Shown: positions 26,919-35,203 of the stretch, piece by piece | How positions within the stretch are numbered: position 1 is the first letter of the stretch | How the letters are laid out: each line of letters opens with the position of its first letter | Source: Nitrospira sp. | GTDB taxonomy: Bacteria; Nitrospirota; Nitrospiria; Nitrospirales; Nitrospiraceae | Assembly (NCBI GenBank): GCA_019636875.1 | Contig: JAHBWR010000001.1 | Span: 23,363 to 87,362, forward strand | Reading direction: 5' to 3' | Length of the DNA: 64,000 bases | Program-made: the position numbers and the translations under genes | The notes under the pieces: generated by a model | What the model saw: only the letters and a program-made list of their open reading frames with translations | Told to the model about the DNA's origin: nothing | The model's database searches: none

Positions 26919-27623
26919 TCAGTCATGTCTGGAGGAACCTGACCCTTCTGATGTCTGCTTTTGAATAGACTTTATGTCTATTAGCGTGAGAAGTTTCTGA
27001 TGAATTGTTTCACGATAACCGGATCCAATTCTGGACTGCTCTATCAAAATGTTTACCTCACCTGCAACTCTTTTTGGCACTTTGTCATATTCTGCTTTTA
27101 TCCGCTCTCGGATGATGGGCAATTCCTGATTCAAAGCAGAAATATTTTCGTCGAAGAGTTTGCGATCTTCGGGTCTCAGCTCATCGAGAGGAAGGAACTT
27201 CTCTGCCTCTCTGGTTATACAACCAGGAACATCTAACTCAAAGAGTTCTTCAAATGGAGGAGACCTGCCAGGCTCAGGTTTTCCAAGTGGTTCCAATGCG
27301 GGTAGGGGACGCCATAGCAAGTTAGTGCATTTAGCGCCTGTCATGAATACGAAGTCTTTAACCACAGAAAACTTGATACGCATATATGCTTTTTCCAATG
27401 CAGCAGTTGCTTTTTTAAGTTCGACCTCCTTTCTCGCGATTGCTTCATCGAGAAGCGCTTTTTGATATAGCGGAATTACTGTATAAAAAAGAGCCCACGC
27501 GGTGAGGAGACAAAGAGCGATTTGGGAGACGTAACTGAATCGTTGGAGGTAAATATCGAGTCGGTTACATGCTTTTCGCCAAAGTGCGAACATGCATGAA
27601 TGGAGAGCATGACGGTAATTCAT
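26919..27623 (-). CDS. Membrane-anchored coiled-coil protein of unknown function
   Basis: The 234-residue protein has one membrane segment (about residues 33-55, ALCLLTAWALFYTVIPLY), then a charged coiled coil (about 58-90) and a Cys-containing soluble domain. The soluble part has a CTNLLWRPLPALEPLGKP motif and a second Cys after DVPGC. The N-terminus in front of the membrane helix is basic, indicating N-in topology. No family is recognised. It lies in the accessory island and its base composition is more AT-rich than its surroundings. Confidence 0.6.
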   Translation of the reverse strand: MNYRHALHSCMFALWRKACNRLDIYLQRFSYVSQIALCLLTAWALFYTVIPLYQKALLDEAIARKEVELKKATAALEKAYMRIKFSVVKDFVFMTGAKCTNLLWRPLPALEPLGKPEPGRSPPFEELFELDVPGCITREAEKFLPLDELRPEDRKLFDENISALNQELPIIRERIKAEYDKVPKRVAGEVNILIEQSRIGSGYRETIHQKLLTLIDIKSIQKQTSEGSGSSRHD

Positions 27624-27822
27624 GGGGTTTGTCCCATTAAGCGAATCTTTCGTTAAGGACTAGTCAGCGGAGTATATGCTTCCATTGTTATTGACGCAAC
27701 GTAAGAGGGAAGTATCACGGTTACCCTTCTAATCCAGCGGGAGGTCCTCGCCTGTAAAGGCAGGGGAGTGAGCAGGATCCCGCGTCTTCCGGTGGACTGG
27801 GATGCGTGAACGAGTAAGAGGT

Positions 27823-27848
27823 GTCGAGAGTCTTTTTGTGACAGGCGA
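27823..27848 (+). repeat. REP-like repeat, copy A
   Basis: This 26-base stretch (GTCGAGAGTCTTTTTGTGAC...) closely matches copy B at 28205-28230. A and B share one orientation and bracket the truncated PEGA gene copy. The family is identified by its association with the Y1-transposase relic. Confidence 0.55.
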
Positions 27849-27889
27849 GCGCTACCTTGGCCGGTCAGTAGCATGGAGAGAGCCGAACG

Positions 27890-28189
27890 CTACTTTTCCG
27901 GCTCCAGGACGAACCCATAAGTTTCAGGATCGTGTTTCCATGCGCCGGAAGACAACAAGCCTAAGAGTGGCAAGAGAAGGAAATAGGCTCCAATGACATC
28001 GACCGTGCCGATCGAGCTGAGGGTGCGGGAAGTCGTGCGGAATTGGCTTTGATACCCTGGCTTCTTGATTTCGATGAGGAGGTCCTTGCCTCTGTGCGCG
28101 TCAAATTGAATGGGCGTTTCCCCAACAAGTTTTCCTCCAGCGATGACCGTGGCTCCATCAGGGGAGGAGCTCACCTGAAGGGTTTGCAT
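27890..28189 (-). pseudogene. Truncated duplicate of the PEGA-domain lipoprotein gene
   Basis: This 99-codon open frame is 98% identical at DNA level, over 300 bases, to the 3' part of the gene at 33433-33828. It lacks the N-terminal lipoprotein signal and the first ~32 residues of that gene. Its start at 28189 is the internal Met (MQTLQVSSSPDGA). The homology ends exactly where the REP-like/transposase segment begins. Protein differences are four conservative changes. Without an export signal it is unlikely to function like the full copy. Confidence 0.75.
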
Positions 28190-28190
28190 G
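27890..28190 (+). repeat. Duplicated 300-bp segment, copy 1
   Basis: Bases 27890-28190 align without gaps to 33433-33733, with about five mismatches. Homology stops abruptly on both sides. Direct orientation, 5.5 kb apart. Confidence 0.85.
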
Positions 28191-28204
28191 GGGGTCGAAA
28201 AGGG

Positions 28205-28230
28205 GTCGGGAGTCTTTTCTTGACAGGCGA
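28205..28230 (+). repeat. REP-like repeat, copy B
   Basis: GTCGGGAGTCTTTTCTTGAC... matches copy A at 22 or more of 26 positions and lies 24 bases before the transposase start. Its inverted partner is copy C at 28921-28949. Confidence 0.6.
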
Positions 28231-28253
28231 TCCTGGCTTAGGTTGAAGAGCCC

Positions 28254-28924
28254 ATGCCGCGTCGTCCTCGGTTGGCTGCCGGTGCGCTGGCCTATCATGT
28301 GTTGAACCGTCGAGTCGGCCGTTTGCCGCTGTTCAAGACATCGGCCGACTATGCCGCGTTTGAAAAGATCTTGACCGAAGCCCATGCGGCCACAGGCTTG
28401 TGTATCATGGCGTATTGTCTGATGCCGAATCATTGGCATGTGCTCCTGTGGCCACGACGAGATGGGGAACTCTCTGACGTGCTGTGATGGATCACGGCGA
28501 CGCATACCCAACGCTGACATGCCCATCACCAGACCGCGGGCACAGGGCCGGTCTACCAGGGACGCTTCAAATCGTTCCCAGTGCAAACGGACGAGCATTT
28601 CCTCACAGTCGCCCGCTATGTAGAGCGCAACGCGCTGCGGGCAAACTTGGTTAGCCGAGCCGAAGACTGGCAATGGGGGAGTCTCTGGGGCGGACGCACG
28701 GAGATTCCCCAAAGACGGCGTGGCTTGGCGACTGGCCGGTGGATCGCCCGCGCGATTGGGTCGTGCGGGTCAACCGGTCGCAAGGGGCTTCGGGACTGGA
28801 GGCCCTCCGGACGAGTGTGCAGCGAGGGCGGCCGTTCGGCGAGGAGGGCTGGGTGCGACGGATAGCCAAACGTTTCGATCTGGAATCCACCTTGCGGCCA
28901 CGTGGACGGCCCAAGGGGTCGTGA
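28254..28924 (+). pseudogene. Degenerate REP-associated tyrosine (HUH) transposase
   Basis: The frame opens at ATG 28254 with MPRRPRLAAGALAYHVLNR and includes the HUH motif in PNHWHVLLWP. It is then interrupted by TGA at 28485-28487 and by a second TGA at 28515-28517, where homologues keep Arg and Trp. The same frame resumes with EHFLTVARYVERNALRANLV, containing the nucleophile Tyr region. A frameshift between 28680 and 28735 moves the rest (DWPVDRPRDWVVRV..., LESTLRPRGRPKGS) to another frame. It belongs to the RAYT group that mobilises REP sequences. It cannot now make a full protein. Confidence 0.85.
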
Positions 28925-28949
28925 GAAGAGACTCTCGACTCCTTTTCGT
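28921..28949 (-). repeat. REP-like repeat, copy C (inverted)
   Basis: Read on the minus strand (ACGAAAAGGAGTCGAGAGTC) this matches the region around copy B (TCGAAAAGGGGTCGGGAGTC). B and C flank the transposase relic as inverted copies. Flanking GAGAC/GTCTC can form a small hairpin. Confidence 0.6.
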
Positions 28950-28988
28950 CTCTCTCGGTACGCTTTGTGTCTCGCAATATGTGTACGG

Positions 28989-29735
28989 CTAGTAGATGGA
29001 TGTGGGGGCTTCTTCCCCAGAAAGGTCAGGCACATGCACCGTACGGCACTGCAGGCCGACACCAATCAGCGAGCGTGGAAGTTTCCCTGGCCCGAAATGG
29101 AGAATCACGCCCGTGGCGATCTGGTGTTTATCTGGACATGATGCCCAGTTTTTCCAATCGTTGCAGTTGGAGCGTTCGTCTTGTGGTTGGAGCGGGGCGA
29201 TATCGCGTGGGTTGATCTGGTGCTTTGGACGAATCGGGCCAAACATCCCAACATCGTCAATAGTACGTCCTTTGACTTGCAGCCCCTTTACGCGGTCCTT
29301 CTGTTTGTTCATGCAGACACGCACACCGGTGATAAAAGAACGCTTATCGTAGTTGAGGTTGCCATAGCCGGTTGAAATTTCCTTACTGCTGGGACTTCCG
29401 TCACAAAGTTCCTTTGTGAGTTCCTGTTGCCTGTTCGAGTCGTTGATATTTTCGCTGCGAACCTTCACATAACAAGGCTGGTCACGCTGTTCTTCTGATG
29501 CGATGCCATACACCGCGTAGTCATCGTTCCCTTGTGCATCTGGTACTCCTACAATGAAAGAGGAGCCCTGAAATCCAGAGATGGTATCAGACGAAACAGG
29601 TTCCCCGGTGAAATGGATGTCGCGGGAATACCGCTCAGCTTTGGCAACTTCTCCCTGCACGATAAAGAAAATGCTGAAGGCGATGCAGGTCGTGAGTTGG
29701 GCAAACGAACCTCTGTTGTTTAGACATCGTAGCAT
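28989..29735 (-). CDS. Exported protein of unknown function, 248 residues
   Basis: A hydrophobic stretch (CIAFSIFFIVQGEVAKA, about residues 17-33) looks like a signal peptide. The mature part has six or more Cys and a repeated pattern of Gly-Val strand (FIVGVPDA, FITGVRVCMNK, IATGVILHFG, LIGVGLQCRT) spaced by about 60 residues, suggesting a repeated beta domain. No family is recognised. It is one of two intact-looking genes in the island, next to the IS-end copy. Confidence 0.6.
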   Translation of the reverse strand: MLRCLNNRGSFAQLTTCIAFSIFFIVQGEVAKAERYSRDIHFTGEPVSSDTISGFQGSSFIVGVPDAQGNDDYAVYGIASEEQRDQPCYVKVRSENINDSNRQQELTKELCDGSPSSKEISTGYGNLNYDKRSFITGVRVCMNKQKDRVKGLQVKGRTIDDVGMFGPIRPKHQINPRDIAPLQPQDERSNCNDWKNWASCPDKHQIATGVILHFGPGKLPRSLIGVGLQCRTVHVPDLSGEEAPTSIY

Positions 29736-29895
29736 GACGCTTTCCTTTCCTTCTTCGGAGGGGAGCGAACCATCAACGCAATCGATACAGGTGAATTCAT
29801 CTCATACTCGGACGTCTGAAGACAATTTCCTCCGCTGGCCAGAGGTGAAATAGCGTTAGACTCATTGTCTGAATGAATCGGTGATCCCCTGCCTC

Positions 29896-30001
29896 ACGAT
29901 TTTCTTGGACACTGAATTGGGGCATACTTGCCCCTTCTGAATGGAGGTGTCCATAGCGAAAACTTGAAATGCGATCGTCAGGGAGACTCCAAACAATTCG
30001 T
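29896..30001 (+). repeat. Short copy of IS3-family element ends (MITE-like)
   Basis: Bases 29896-29964 match the left end of the IS element at 31346. The same CACGATTTTCTTGGACAC terminus is followed by a GGGGCA/TGCCCC hairpin and GGAGGTGTCCAT. At 29986-30001, GACTCCAAACAATTCG resembles the right end (GTGTCCAAACAATCG). The two ends are only about 100 bases apart with no transposase between, like an internally deleted copy. The left match is clear; the right match is tentative. Confidence 0.6.
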
Positions 30002-30013
30002 TTTCCGTCTGGC

Positions 30014-31345
30014 TTAGGTGGACGTCGATCCTGAGGTCATGTCTTGAGCTTCCTCGACTTTCCTCAAGGCCTCGGCATAACGCTCTGGAAGGTGATCAAG
30101 AAAGTTAAGCGCGAGATGAGCCGTTGGATAGCTGTTACTCACAATCCCATCCTTATCTATGTAGAATAGGGTATCGGCGGTTCGATACTGCTGGCCGATC
30201 TGAGGAATGGCATTACCTAGTCCAATGTGAATACCAGCCAGATCCACACTAATTGGTTGCTTGAAGGTGATTGGGAAATTCGGACCAATCGGGGGTAGGT
30301 GTACTACTGGGTCGCCGCCTTGAGCGATTAGCGTTGATTTATTGACCCGTTCCGCTAAAAGCTTGTTGAGATTAGCATCTCCCACTCTGGGAGCAGCAAA
30401 GGTAAAGAGTTCAACGGGGATGGTTCCTTTACCGTTGGCTTTGTTAATAGCGGTCATTCCCTCGGCGATGTCTAACGCGGCCAGCGACGCCAGTGCGCCT
30501 CCCAACGAAAACCCCGTGACAAAAATGCGTCTTGCTGGTCTTACCAGGGTTGCCTGACGAGTCACTTCGGCCAGCATGGGGTTGCGAATAATCTGATAAG
30601 CCTGCCAAATTCCCGAATGCACCCATCGCTGATCCGGCCAGGACTTTGGAGCCGGCGGGTAGGCAATGCGTTGCGATCGAAAGTCGGTCAACATCCAATC
30701 TTTGAAGCCCCCTCCTGGTGTGAAAGGAGATTCAGACCCACGGAAGGCCACGACTACATCATTGCCGTCGCTGCGGGCAACAAAGCACTCTGTGTCACTA
30801 CTCCAGCTCTTCCCGGTGATTTCTCGTGACTCACCTATTGTTTTGGTTTCGCCACGAAGAGGGAATCCGTCAAAGGTGAGCCCCTTCTCCAGGCTCCAAG
30901 TCAGGTTCAAGAGATCGTGCGCAAGCTTGATGTCAAGTCTTCGTGGCCCTGGTGCGCTGACTGCAGCTAGGGCTTGTTTTTCCTGCTCTCGAGAGTCTTC
31001 AATCGTGTCTTTTCTTGTGCCCTGAATATTGTTAATATTGTCCTGCTTCGCGTCTTTGATGTCACGGATCTCATTTCTCTTCTCGTCTCGTGCCTCCTGT
31101 TTTGCTTCGCGCTTCTCTCTCCCTTTCAGATCAGACTGGCGAATCTCCTTCGTAGCGTCGCGCTTTATCTGTCGCGCCTCTTTTTTGTCATCGCGTGCCT
31201 CTTGCCGTACCTCGCGTTTGTCCTCACGCGCTTCTTGCCGAGTCTCTTTTCGGTCTTCGCGGGCCTCTTGCTTTATCTCCTTGGCCTCCTCTTTGCGTCG
31301 TTTTTCTGCGTCGGTTTTCTTATCGAAGAGTTCACTCCTCCGCCC
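30014..31345 (-). pseudogene. Lipase (class 3)-like gene, 3' part, split by IS3 insertion
   Basis: Codons from about SELFDKKTDAEKRRKEEA onward encode a ~100-residue Lys/Glu/Arg-rich coiled coil with roughly 11-residue repeats (KE, RE, RQEAREDK). They continue into a lipase_3 domain: WMLTDFRSQRI, VHSGIWQAY, the nucleophile elbow GFSLGGALA, FAAPRVGD, and an Asp and His near the C-terminus (GGDPVVHLPP). No signal peptide is seen. The open frame extends to 31522 into the IS, but that part is IS sequence. The true first codons are at 32769-32794. Confidence 0.8.
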
Positions 31346-31406
31346 CACGATTTTCTTGGACACACCATTGGGGCATACTGCCCCCTGCTGATGAACGGAG
31401 GTGTCC

Positions 31407-31730
31407 ATGGCGAAGCCGAAAACGGAGCGAGGCCGGTTTTCCTCGCGCAAGAAGATGGAGGTCGTGCTCCGCGTCCTGCATGGCGACGATCTGGATCTGG
31501 TCTCCCGTGACGCGGGCATCACGGCCGCGACGGTGTCGGCGTGGCGGGACCAGTTCGTGGCCAGTGGCCAGGCCGGGTTGAAGAGTCGGGCCGATGATGG
31601 CCGTGATGACGAACTCGCACGGTTGAAAGCCTTGGTTGGAGACTTGACGATGCGGCTGGAACTGTCGCGGGAAGCGGTTCAGCGGCTGCGGGGTGGCACC
31701 CCTTTGGCCACCGGGAGGTCGACGCGATGA
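31407..31730 (+). CDS. IS3-family orfA, HTH transposase subunit
   Basis: Starting at ATG 31407 (AKPKTERGRFSSRKKMEVVLRVL), this ~107-residue basic protein has the HTH of IS3/IS2-type orfA (DLVSRDAGITAATVSAWRDQF), which binds the element ends. It also has a leucine-rich helix near the C-terminus. Its stop overlaps the orfB start (ATGA at 31727-31730). There is no obvious A6-type slippery site. GGGAGG precedes orfB, so orfB is likely translated on its own. Confidence 0.88.
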   Translation: MAKPKTERGRFSSRKKMEVVLRVLHGDDLDLVSRDAGITAATVSAWRDQFVASGQAGLKSRADDGRDDELARLKALVGDLTMRLELSREAVQRLRGGTPLATGRSTR

Positions 31731-32623
31731 GCCACACCCCGTCGCCTTCCACGCATCGTCCGTATGGTGTGGTCCGGGTCTGTCAGGAATGGGGCCTGAG
31801 TCGCTCCTCGTTTTATGTCCAGCCGGGCCGTCGTGGGTCACCGCCCCATGAGCCGGCGAAACGGGGCCCGAAGACCTTGTACACCGACACAGTCTTGACC
31901 GAGCATATTCGGCAGGTGCTGGCCACCTCACCGTTTCTCGGGGAAGGCCATCGCAAAGTCTGGGCGCGGTTGCGGGCGCGAGGGATTCGCACCTCGAAAC
32001 CCCGTGTGCTGCGGCTCATGCGGCAGGCCGACCTCTTGGCTCCCAGCCGGGTGCCGCGCGTCGTGGGGCCGCGGGTTCACGATGGCACGATTACCACCGA
32101 GTGCCCGAATCAGATGTGGGGCACCGATGCGACCAGCACGGTGACGCTGCACGATGGGGCCGTCACGGTCTTCATCGGCGTGGATCATTGTACGCTCGAA
32201 GGGATCGGCATCCATGCGGCGAAGCGGGCCACGCGGTTCGAGGCCTTGGAGCCGATTCGCCAAGGGGTGCGCCAGCAGTTCGGGGCCGTTTCTGCCGGCA
32301 TCGCGGCGGGCCTGCAGGTGCGGCACGATCATGGCAGTCAATATATGAGTGACGAGTTCCAGGCCGAACTCCGATTTCTGGGCATCACCTCGAGTCCGGC
32401 ATTTGTCCGTGCCCCAGAAGGCAACGGCGTGGCAGAGCGGTTCATTCGCACGCTCAAAGAGCAGCTTTTGTGGATGCGCACGTTCCAGACCGTGGAGGAG
32501 CTTCGTCTCGCCCTCCAGGACTGGCTGCGTCTCTATAACGAGCAGTGGCTTGTCGAGCGGCATGGGTTCCGCTCACCGGCGCAGGTGCGTCGAGACTTGC
32601 TGCCCAGGCCGGAGGCCGCATGA
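31727..32623 (+). CDS. IS3-family orfB, DDE integrase domain
   Basis: The 298-residue protein has the retroviral-type integrase core. The catalytic Asp is in MWGTDATST, the second Asp in HDHGSQYMSDEF and the Glu in GNGVAERFIRTLKE. An N-terminal HTH_21-like region (GEGHRKVWARLRARGIRTSKPRVLRLM) is typical of IS3 orfB. All three acidic residues are present, so the enzyme looks competent. ATG 31727 follows GGGAGG at 8 bases. Confidence 0.92.
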   Translation: MSHTPSPSTHRPYGVVRVCQEWGLSRSSFYVQPGRRGSPPHEPAKRGPKTLYTDTVLTEHIRQVLATSPFLGEGHRKVWARLRARGIRTSKPRVLRLMRQADLLAPSRVPRVVGPRVHDGTITTECPNQMWGTDATSTVTLHDGAVTVFIGVDHCTLEGIGIHAAKRATRFEALEPIRQGVRQQFGAVSAGIAAGLQVRHDHGSQYMSDEFQAELRFLGITSSPAFVRAPEGNGVAERFIRTLKEQLLWMRTFQTVEELRLALQDWLRLYNEQWLVERHGFRSPAQVRRDLLPRPEAA

Positions 32624-32768
32624 CGAGGGGGACCGCCAAAACCAGGAGATGTCTTGTGGAGTGGCCCTTAAAATACGACGCCCAGGGTGGCCGAGGAGCG
32701 ACGATCGCCGAACGTTGCGACCCACAGGTCGCGGCGAATATGGCTATACCCGTGTCCAAACAATCGTG

Positions 32769-32794
32769 AGCGGTACATCACCTAAGAGTCCCAT
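32769..32794 (-). pseudogene. Severed 5' end of the lipase gene
   Basis: On the minus strand ATG 32794 begins MGLLGDVP and runs into the IS edge. A strong AAGGAGGA (32801-32808) lies 6 bases upstream. Joining this to the sequence past the IS at 31345 gives an in-frame continuation into RRSELFDKKTDAEKRR when the breakpoints are taken at the IS ends. This identifies the native start of the split lipase. Confidence 0.7.
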
Positions 32795-33432
32795 TTTTGA
32801 TCCTCCTTATTGGTAGCACGAGCATCTCCAAATTGTGACTCACCGAGTGAAGCACGATTAATGCCACGAGCAATGTAGGATCTAAGAACCTCGCTCTATC
32901 GTGCATTGTCAGAGCATTTGCGGTACAGCCTAAGCTCGAGAGACGTTCTGTTTCTGGCAATCTCTCGCTGCATCAAAGTTATCCTTTTCGATACGCCACA
33001 GTATCTGAGTGGATACAAATGAAAACGCAGCTCTACCTGAGGTTGGAATAGGAGACTAGTGCCAGGTTGGTTTTCTGAATGGTCGCTAGTCCGTTACGAT
33101 CGATGGACTGCTTCGTGGGAGAGATTGATAGCTTTCAGGGGGGGGACGTAGAGGTGGGAAGTTGTGCGGTGGTGGTCGGGAGAAGGCCGAGTAGTTCTTT
33201 AGCCGTGTAGTGACTGGCAGTTCGAGGTTTTCGCCAGCAGTGAAGGACCTGAGCTAGACGGAAAGTATACGGTTTGGTGAGACAGCTTGTTCGCAGCGTT
33301 CAGAATGTGCTCCTCATCCCTTACAGCAATGTGGAACGGGTTGATGTATATACAAGGTGATGGGGGACAATTCCGCCGAGTGACAGGCCTCGACTTGTTG
33401 GACAGTTATGATCATAGAGGCGGAATCAAACA
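32795..33432 (+). other. 638-base non-coding region
   Basis: No plausible gene. All open frames here are short and lack family features. It begins with the ribosome binding site of the split lipase on the minus strand, so the lipase promoter should lie in it, but no clear -35/-10 pair stands out. A run of eight G at about 33137 and a few AT-rich spots are the only visible oddities. Confidence 0.6.
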
Positions 33433-33733
33433 CTACTTTTCCAGCTCCAGGACGAACCCATAGGTTTCAGGATCGTGTTTCCATGCGCCGGAAGACAACA
33501 AGCCTAAGAGTGGCAAGAGAAGGAAATAGGCTCCAATGACATCGACCGTGCCGATCGAGCTGAGGGTGCGGGAAGTCGTGCGGAATTGGCCTTGATACCC
33601 TGGCTTCTTGATTTCGATGAGGAGGTCCTTGCCTCTGTGCGCGTCAAATTGAATGGGCGTTTCCCCAACAAGTTTTCCTCCAGCGACGACCGTGGCTCCA
33701 TCAGGGGAGGAGCTCACGTGAAGGGTTTGCATG
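33433..33733 (+). repeat. Duplicated 300-bp segment, copy 2
   Basis: This matches 27890-28190 at about 98% (see there). It forms the 3' three-quarters of the intact PEGA-domain gene. Confidence 0.85.
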
Positions 33734-33828
33734 GATGGGGCAAAGATCGAGCAACCGGTAAAGCTCACCGTAACGACCGCAATAGTTACTTGCCGAAAGA
33801 CATGCCAACGGAATCGTATGCTCTCCAT
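33433..33828 (-). CDS. PEGA-domain lipoprotein
   Basis: The 131-residue protein starts with a short basic head and a hydrophobic stretch (VTIAVVTVSFTGC). The S-F-T-G-C ending resembles a lipobox, with Phe at the usual Leu/Val position. A PEGA domain follows (MQTLHVSSSPDGATVVAGGKLVGETPIQF, LLIEIKKPGYQ), normally found in surface proteins. A C-terminal hydrophobic helix (VIGAYFLLLPLLGLLSSGAW) could insert in the membrane. A truncated copy lies 5.5 kb upstream. Function unknown. Confidence 0.8.
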   Translation of the reverse strand: MESIRFRWHVFRQVTIAVVTVSFTGCSIFAPSMQTLHVSSSPDGATVVAGGKLVGETPIQFDAHRGKDLLIEIKKPGYQGQFRTTSRTLSSIGTVDVIGAYFLLLPLLGLLSSGAWKHDPETYGFVLELEK

Positions 33829-34060
33829 TCCTGTTATCTCCCTGTCAGCCTGGACGTGGCGTGTTCGATGTTTTGGAGTACTCAGCTAACTCTCCGCGGC
33901 AGATTATCGATGTCGTATTCACGCTGGTAGAGATACATAGCCGTAGGATCGGCTAGGGCTGATCGTTCCTGGATGTCTGTAAGGGGCAGGCAAGAAGATT
34001 CCGGGCGTCGTGGAGGTGCTCTTCCCAGAGATCAGGCTAGGTTTCCCCTGTCCACTTGGG

Positions 34061-34066
34061 TATAAT
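34061..34066 (+). promoter_or_regulatory. Putative -10 of the recA promoter
   Basis: A consensus TATAAT lies 39 bases before the recA start. No good -35 is found at 16-18 bases (TAGGTT is the best), and I saw no LexA-box-like palindrome in the 60 bases upstream. Confidence 0.4.
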
Positions 34067-34104
34067 CCCCACTTCACATTCGCTCATTTGGTGAGGAGAT
34101 TTGT

Positions 34105-35199
34105 ATGTCCGAAAAAGACGACAAGAAGCGCGCGCTCGACTTAGCCCTATCCCAGATCGAGAAGCAATACGGGAAGGGCGCCATCATGAAGCTGGGAGCT
34201 GAAGAGAAGGTTGACGTGCCGGCGATTTCGACCGGTTCACTCACGCTCGACATTGCGCTCGGAGTCGGAGGTTTGCCGCGTGGACGAGTCATTGAGATCT
34301 TCGGACCTGAGGCTTCCGGCAAAACGACCATGACCTTGCACTGCATTGCCGAAGTGCAGAAGATGGGAGGGGTGGCTGCCTTTATCGATGCGGAGCACGC
34401 ACTGGATCTCGCCTACGGCAAGAAGCTTGGTGTTCAACCAGACGATCTCCTGGTGTCGCAACCGGACACTGGTGAACAGGCATTGGAGATAGCTGAAACC
34501 TTAGTGCGAAGCGGCGCGATCGATTTGATCGTGATCGACTCGGTGGCAGCATTGACTCCACGCGCGGAAATCGAAGGCGAGATGGGCGATTCCCATATGG
34601 GACTGCAGGCACGACTGATGTCCCAAGCGCTGAGGAAACTGACGGCGGCGATTTCCAAATCCCTGACCACGGTGATCTTCATCAATCAGATCCGTATGAA
34701 GCTCGGCGTGATGTTCGGCAATCCTGAGACGACCACCGGCGGCAACGCACTGAAGTTTTACTCCTCCGTCCGACTGGATATTCGTCGGATAGAATCGATC
34801 AAGGAGGGCCAGGATGTAATGGGCAGCCGGGTTCGCGTCAAGGTGGTGAAAAACAAAATGGCCCCCCCGTTCCGTCAGGCAGAATTCGACATCATGTTCG
34901 CCGAAGGGATTTCCAAGACCGGCGAACTGGTAGACCTGGGTGTCGATAAGAAGATCATTGAGAAATCCGGGGCCTGGTATTCCTACAAAGGAGAACGGAT
35001 CGGACAGGGACGCGATGCCGTTCGAGAGTTCCTGAAGAATAATGTCTCCACCGCACGCGAGATCGAAGCAAGAATTCGAGAAGCTGCCGGTGTTCCAGCC
35101 CGTGGTGAAAAAAAGACTGACGCCAAGGACGTGAAGGAAGCGAAGGAAGAGAAGCCTGTTGGGCGGAGCGAGGAAAAACGAGCGCATCGATCGCAGTAG
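34105..35199 (+). CDS. recA: Recombinase RecA
   Basis: The 364-residue protein is RecA throughout. It has the N-terminal helix [21 protein letters not shown], the Walker A GPEASGKT, Walker B and loop regions around [21 protein letters not shown] and the [13 protein letters not shown] stretch. It binds DNA and ATP for strand exchange and for LexA cleavage. The Lys/Glu-rich tail ends HRSQ. GAGGAG lies 6 bases before ATG 34105. recX follows after 4 bases. No lexA is in the window. Confidence 0.97.
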   Translation: MSEKDDKKRALDLALSQIEKQYGKGAIMKLGAEEKVDVPAISTGSLTLDIALGVGGLPRGRVIEIFGPEASGKTTMTLHCIAEVQKMGGVAAFIDAEHALDLAYGKKLGVQPDDLLVSQPDTGEQALEIAETLVRSGAIDLIVIDSVAALTPRAEIEGEMGDSHMGLQARLMSQALRKLTAAISKSLTTVIFINQIRMKLGVMFGNPETTTGGNALKFYSSVRLDIRRIESIKEGQDVMGSRVRVKVVKNKMAPPFRQAEFDIMFAEGISKTGELVDLGVDKKIIEKSGAWYSYKGERIGQGRDAVREFLKNNVSTAREIEARIREAAGVPARGEKKTDAKDVKEAKEEKPVGRSEEKRAHRSQ

Positions 35200-35203
35200 A
35201 AGC

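Larger units (their letters stand above)
31346..32768 (+). mobile_element. IS3-family insertion sequence, 1.42 kb
   Basis: Imperfect inverted ends CACGATTTTCTTGGACAC (31346-31363) and GTGTCCAAACAATCGTG (32752-32768) bracket two ORFs in the IS3 orfA/orfB arrangement. A GGGGCA/TGCCCC hairpin lies just inside the left end. No target duplication is evident, and exact limits may shift by a few bases. Both ORFs are intact, so it may still be active. Confidence 0.88.

Noticed and set aside
30974..31510. Long plus-strand frames opposite the lipase coiled coil
   Set aside because: They arise from the Lys/Glu/Arg-rich repeat on the other strand; composition is hydrophobic-repetitive and unsupported.
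31346..31522. First ~60 codons of the long lipase frame (30014-31522)
   Set aside because: This stretch is the left end of the IS in antisense; the native start is across the element at 32794.
32795..33432. Possible gene in the long gap before the PEGA gene
   Set aside because: Only short frames without motifs, on both strands.
34040..34104. LexA box before recA
   Set aside because: No CTGT-N8-ACAG or GAAC-N4-GTTC-type palindrome found in the 60 bases upstream.
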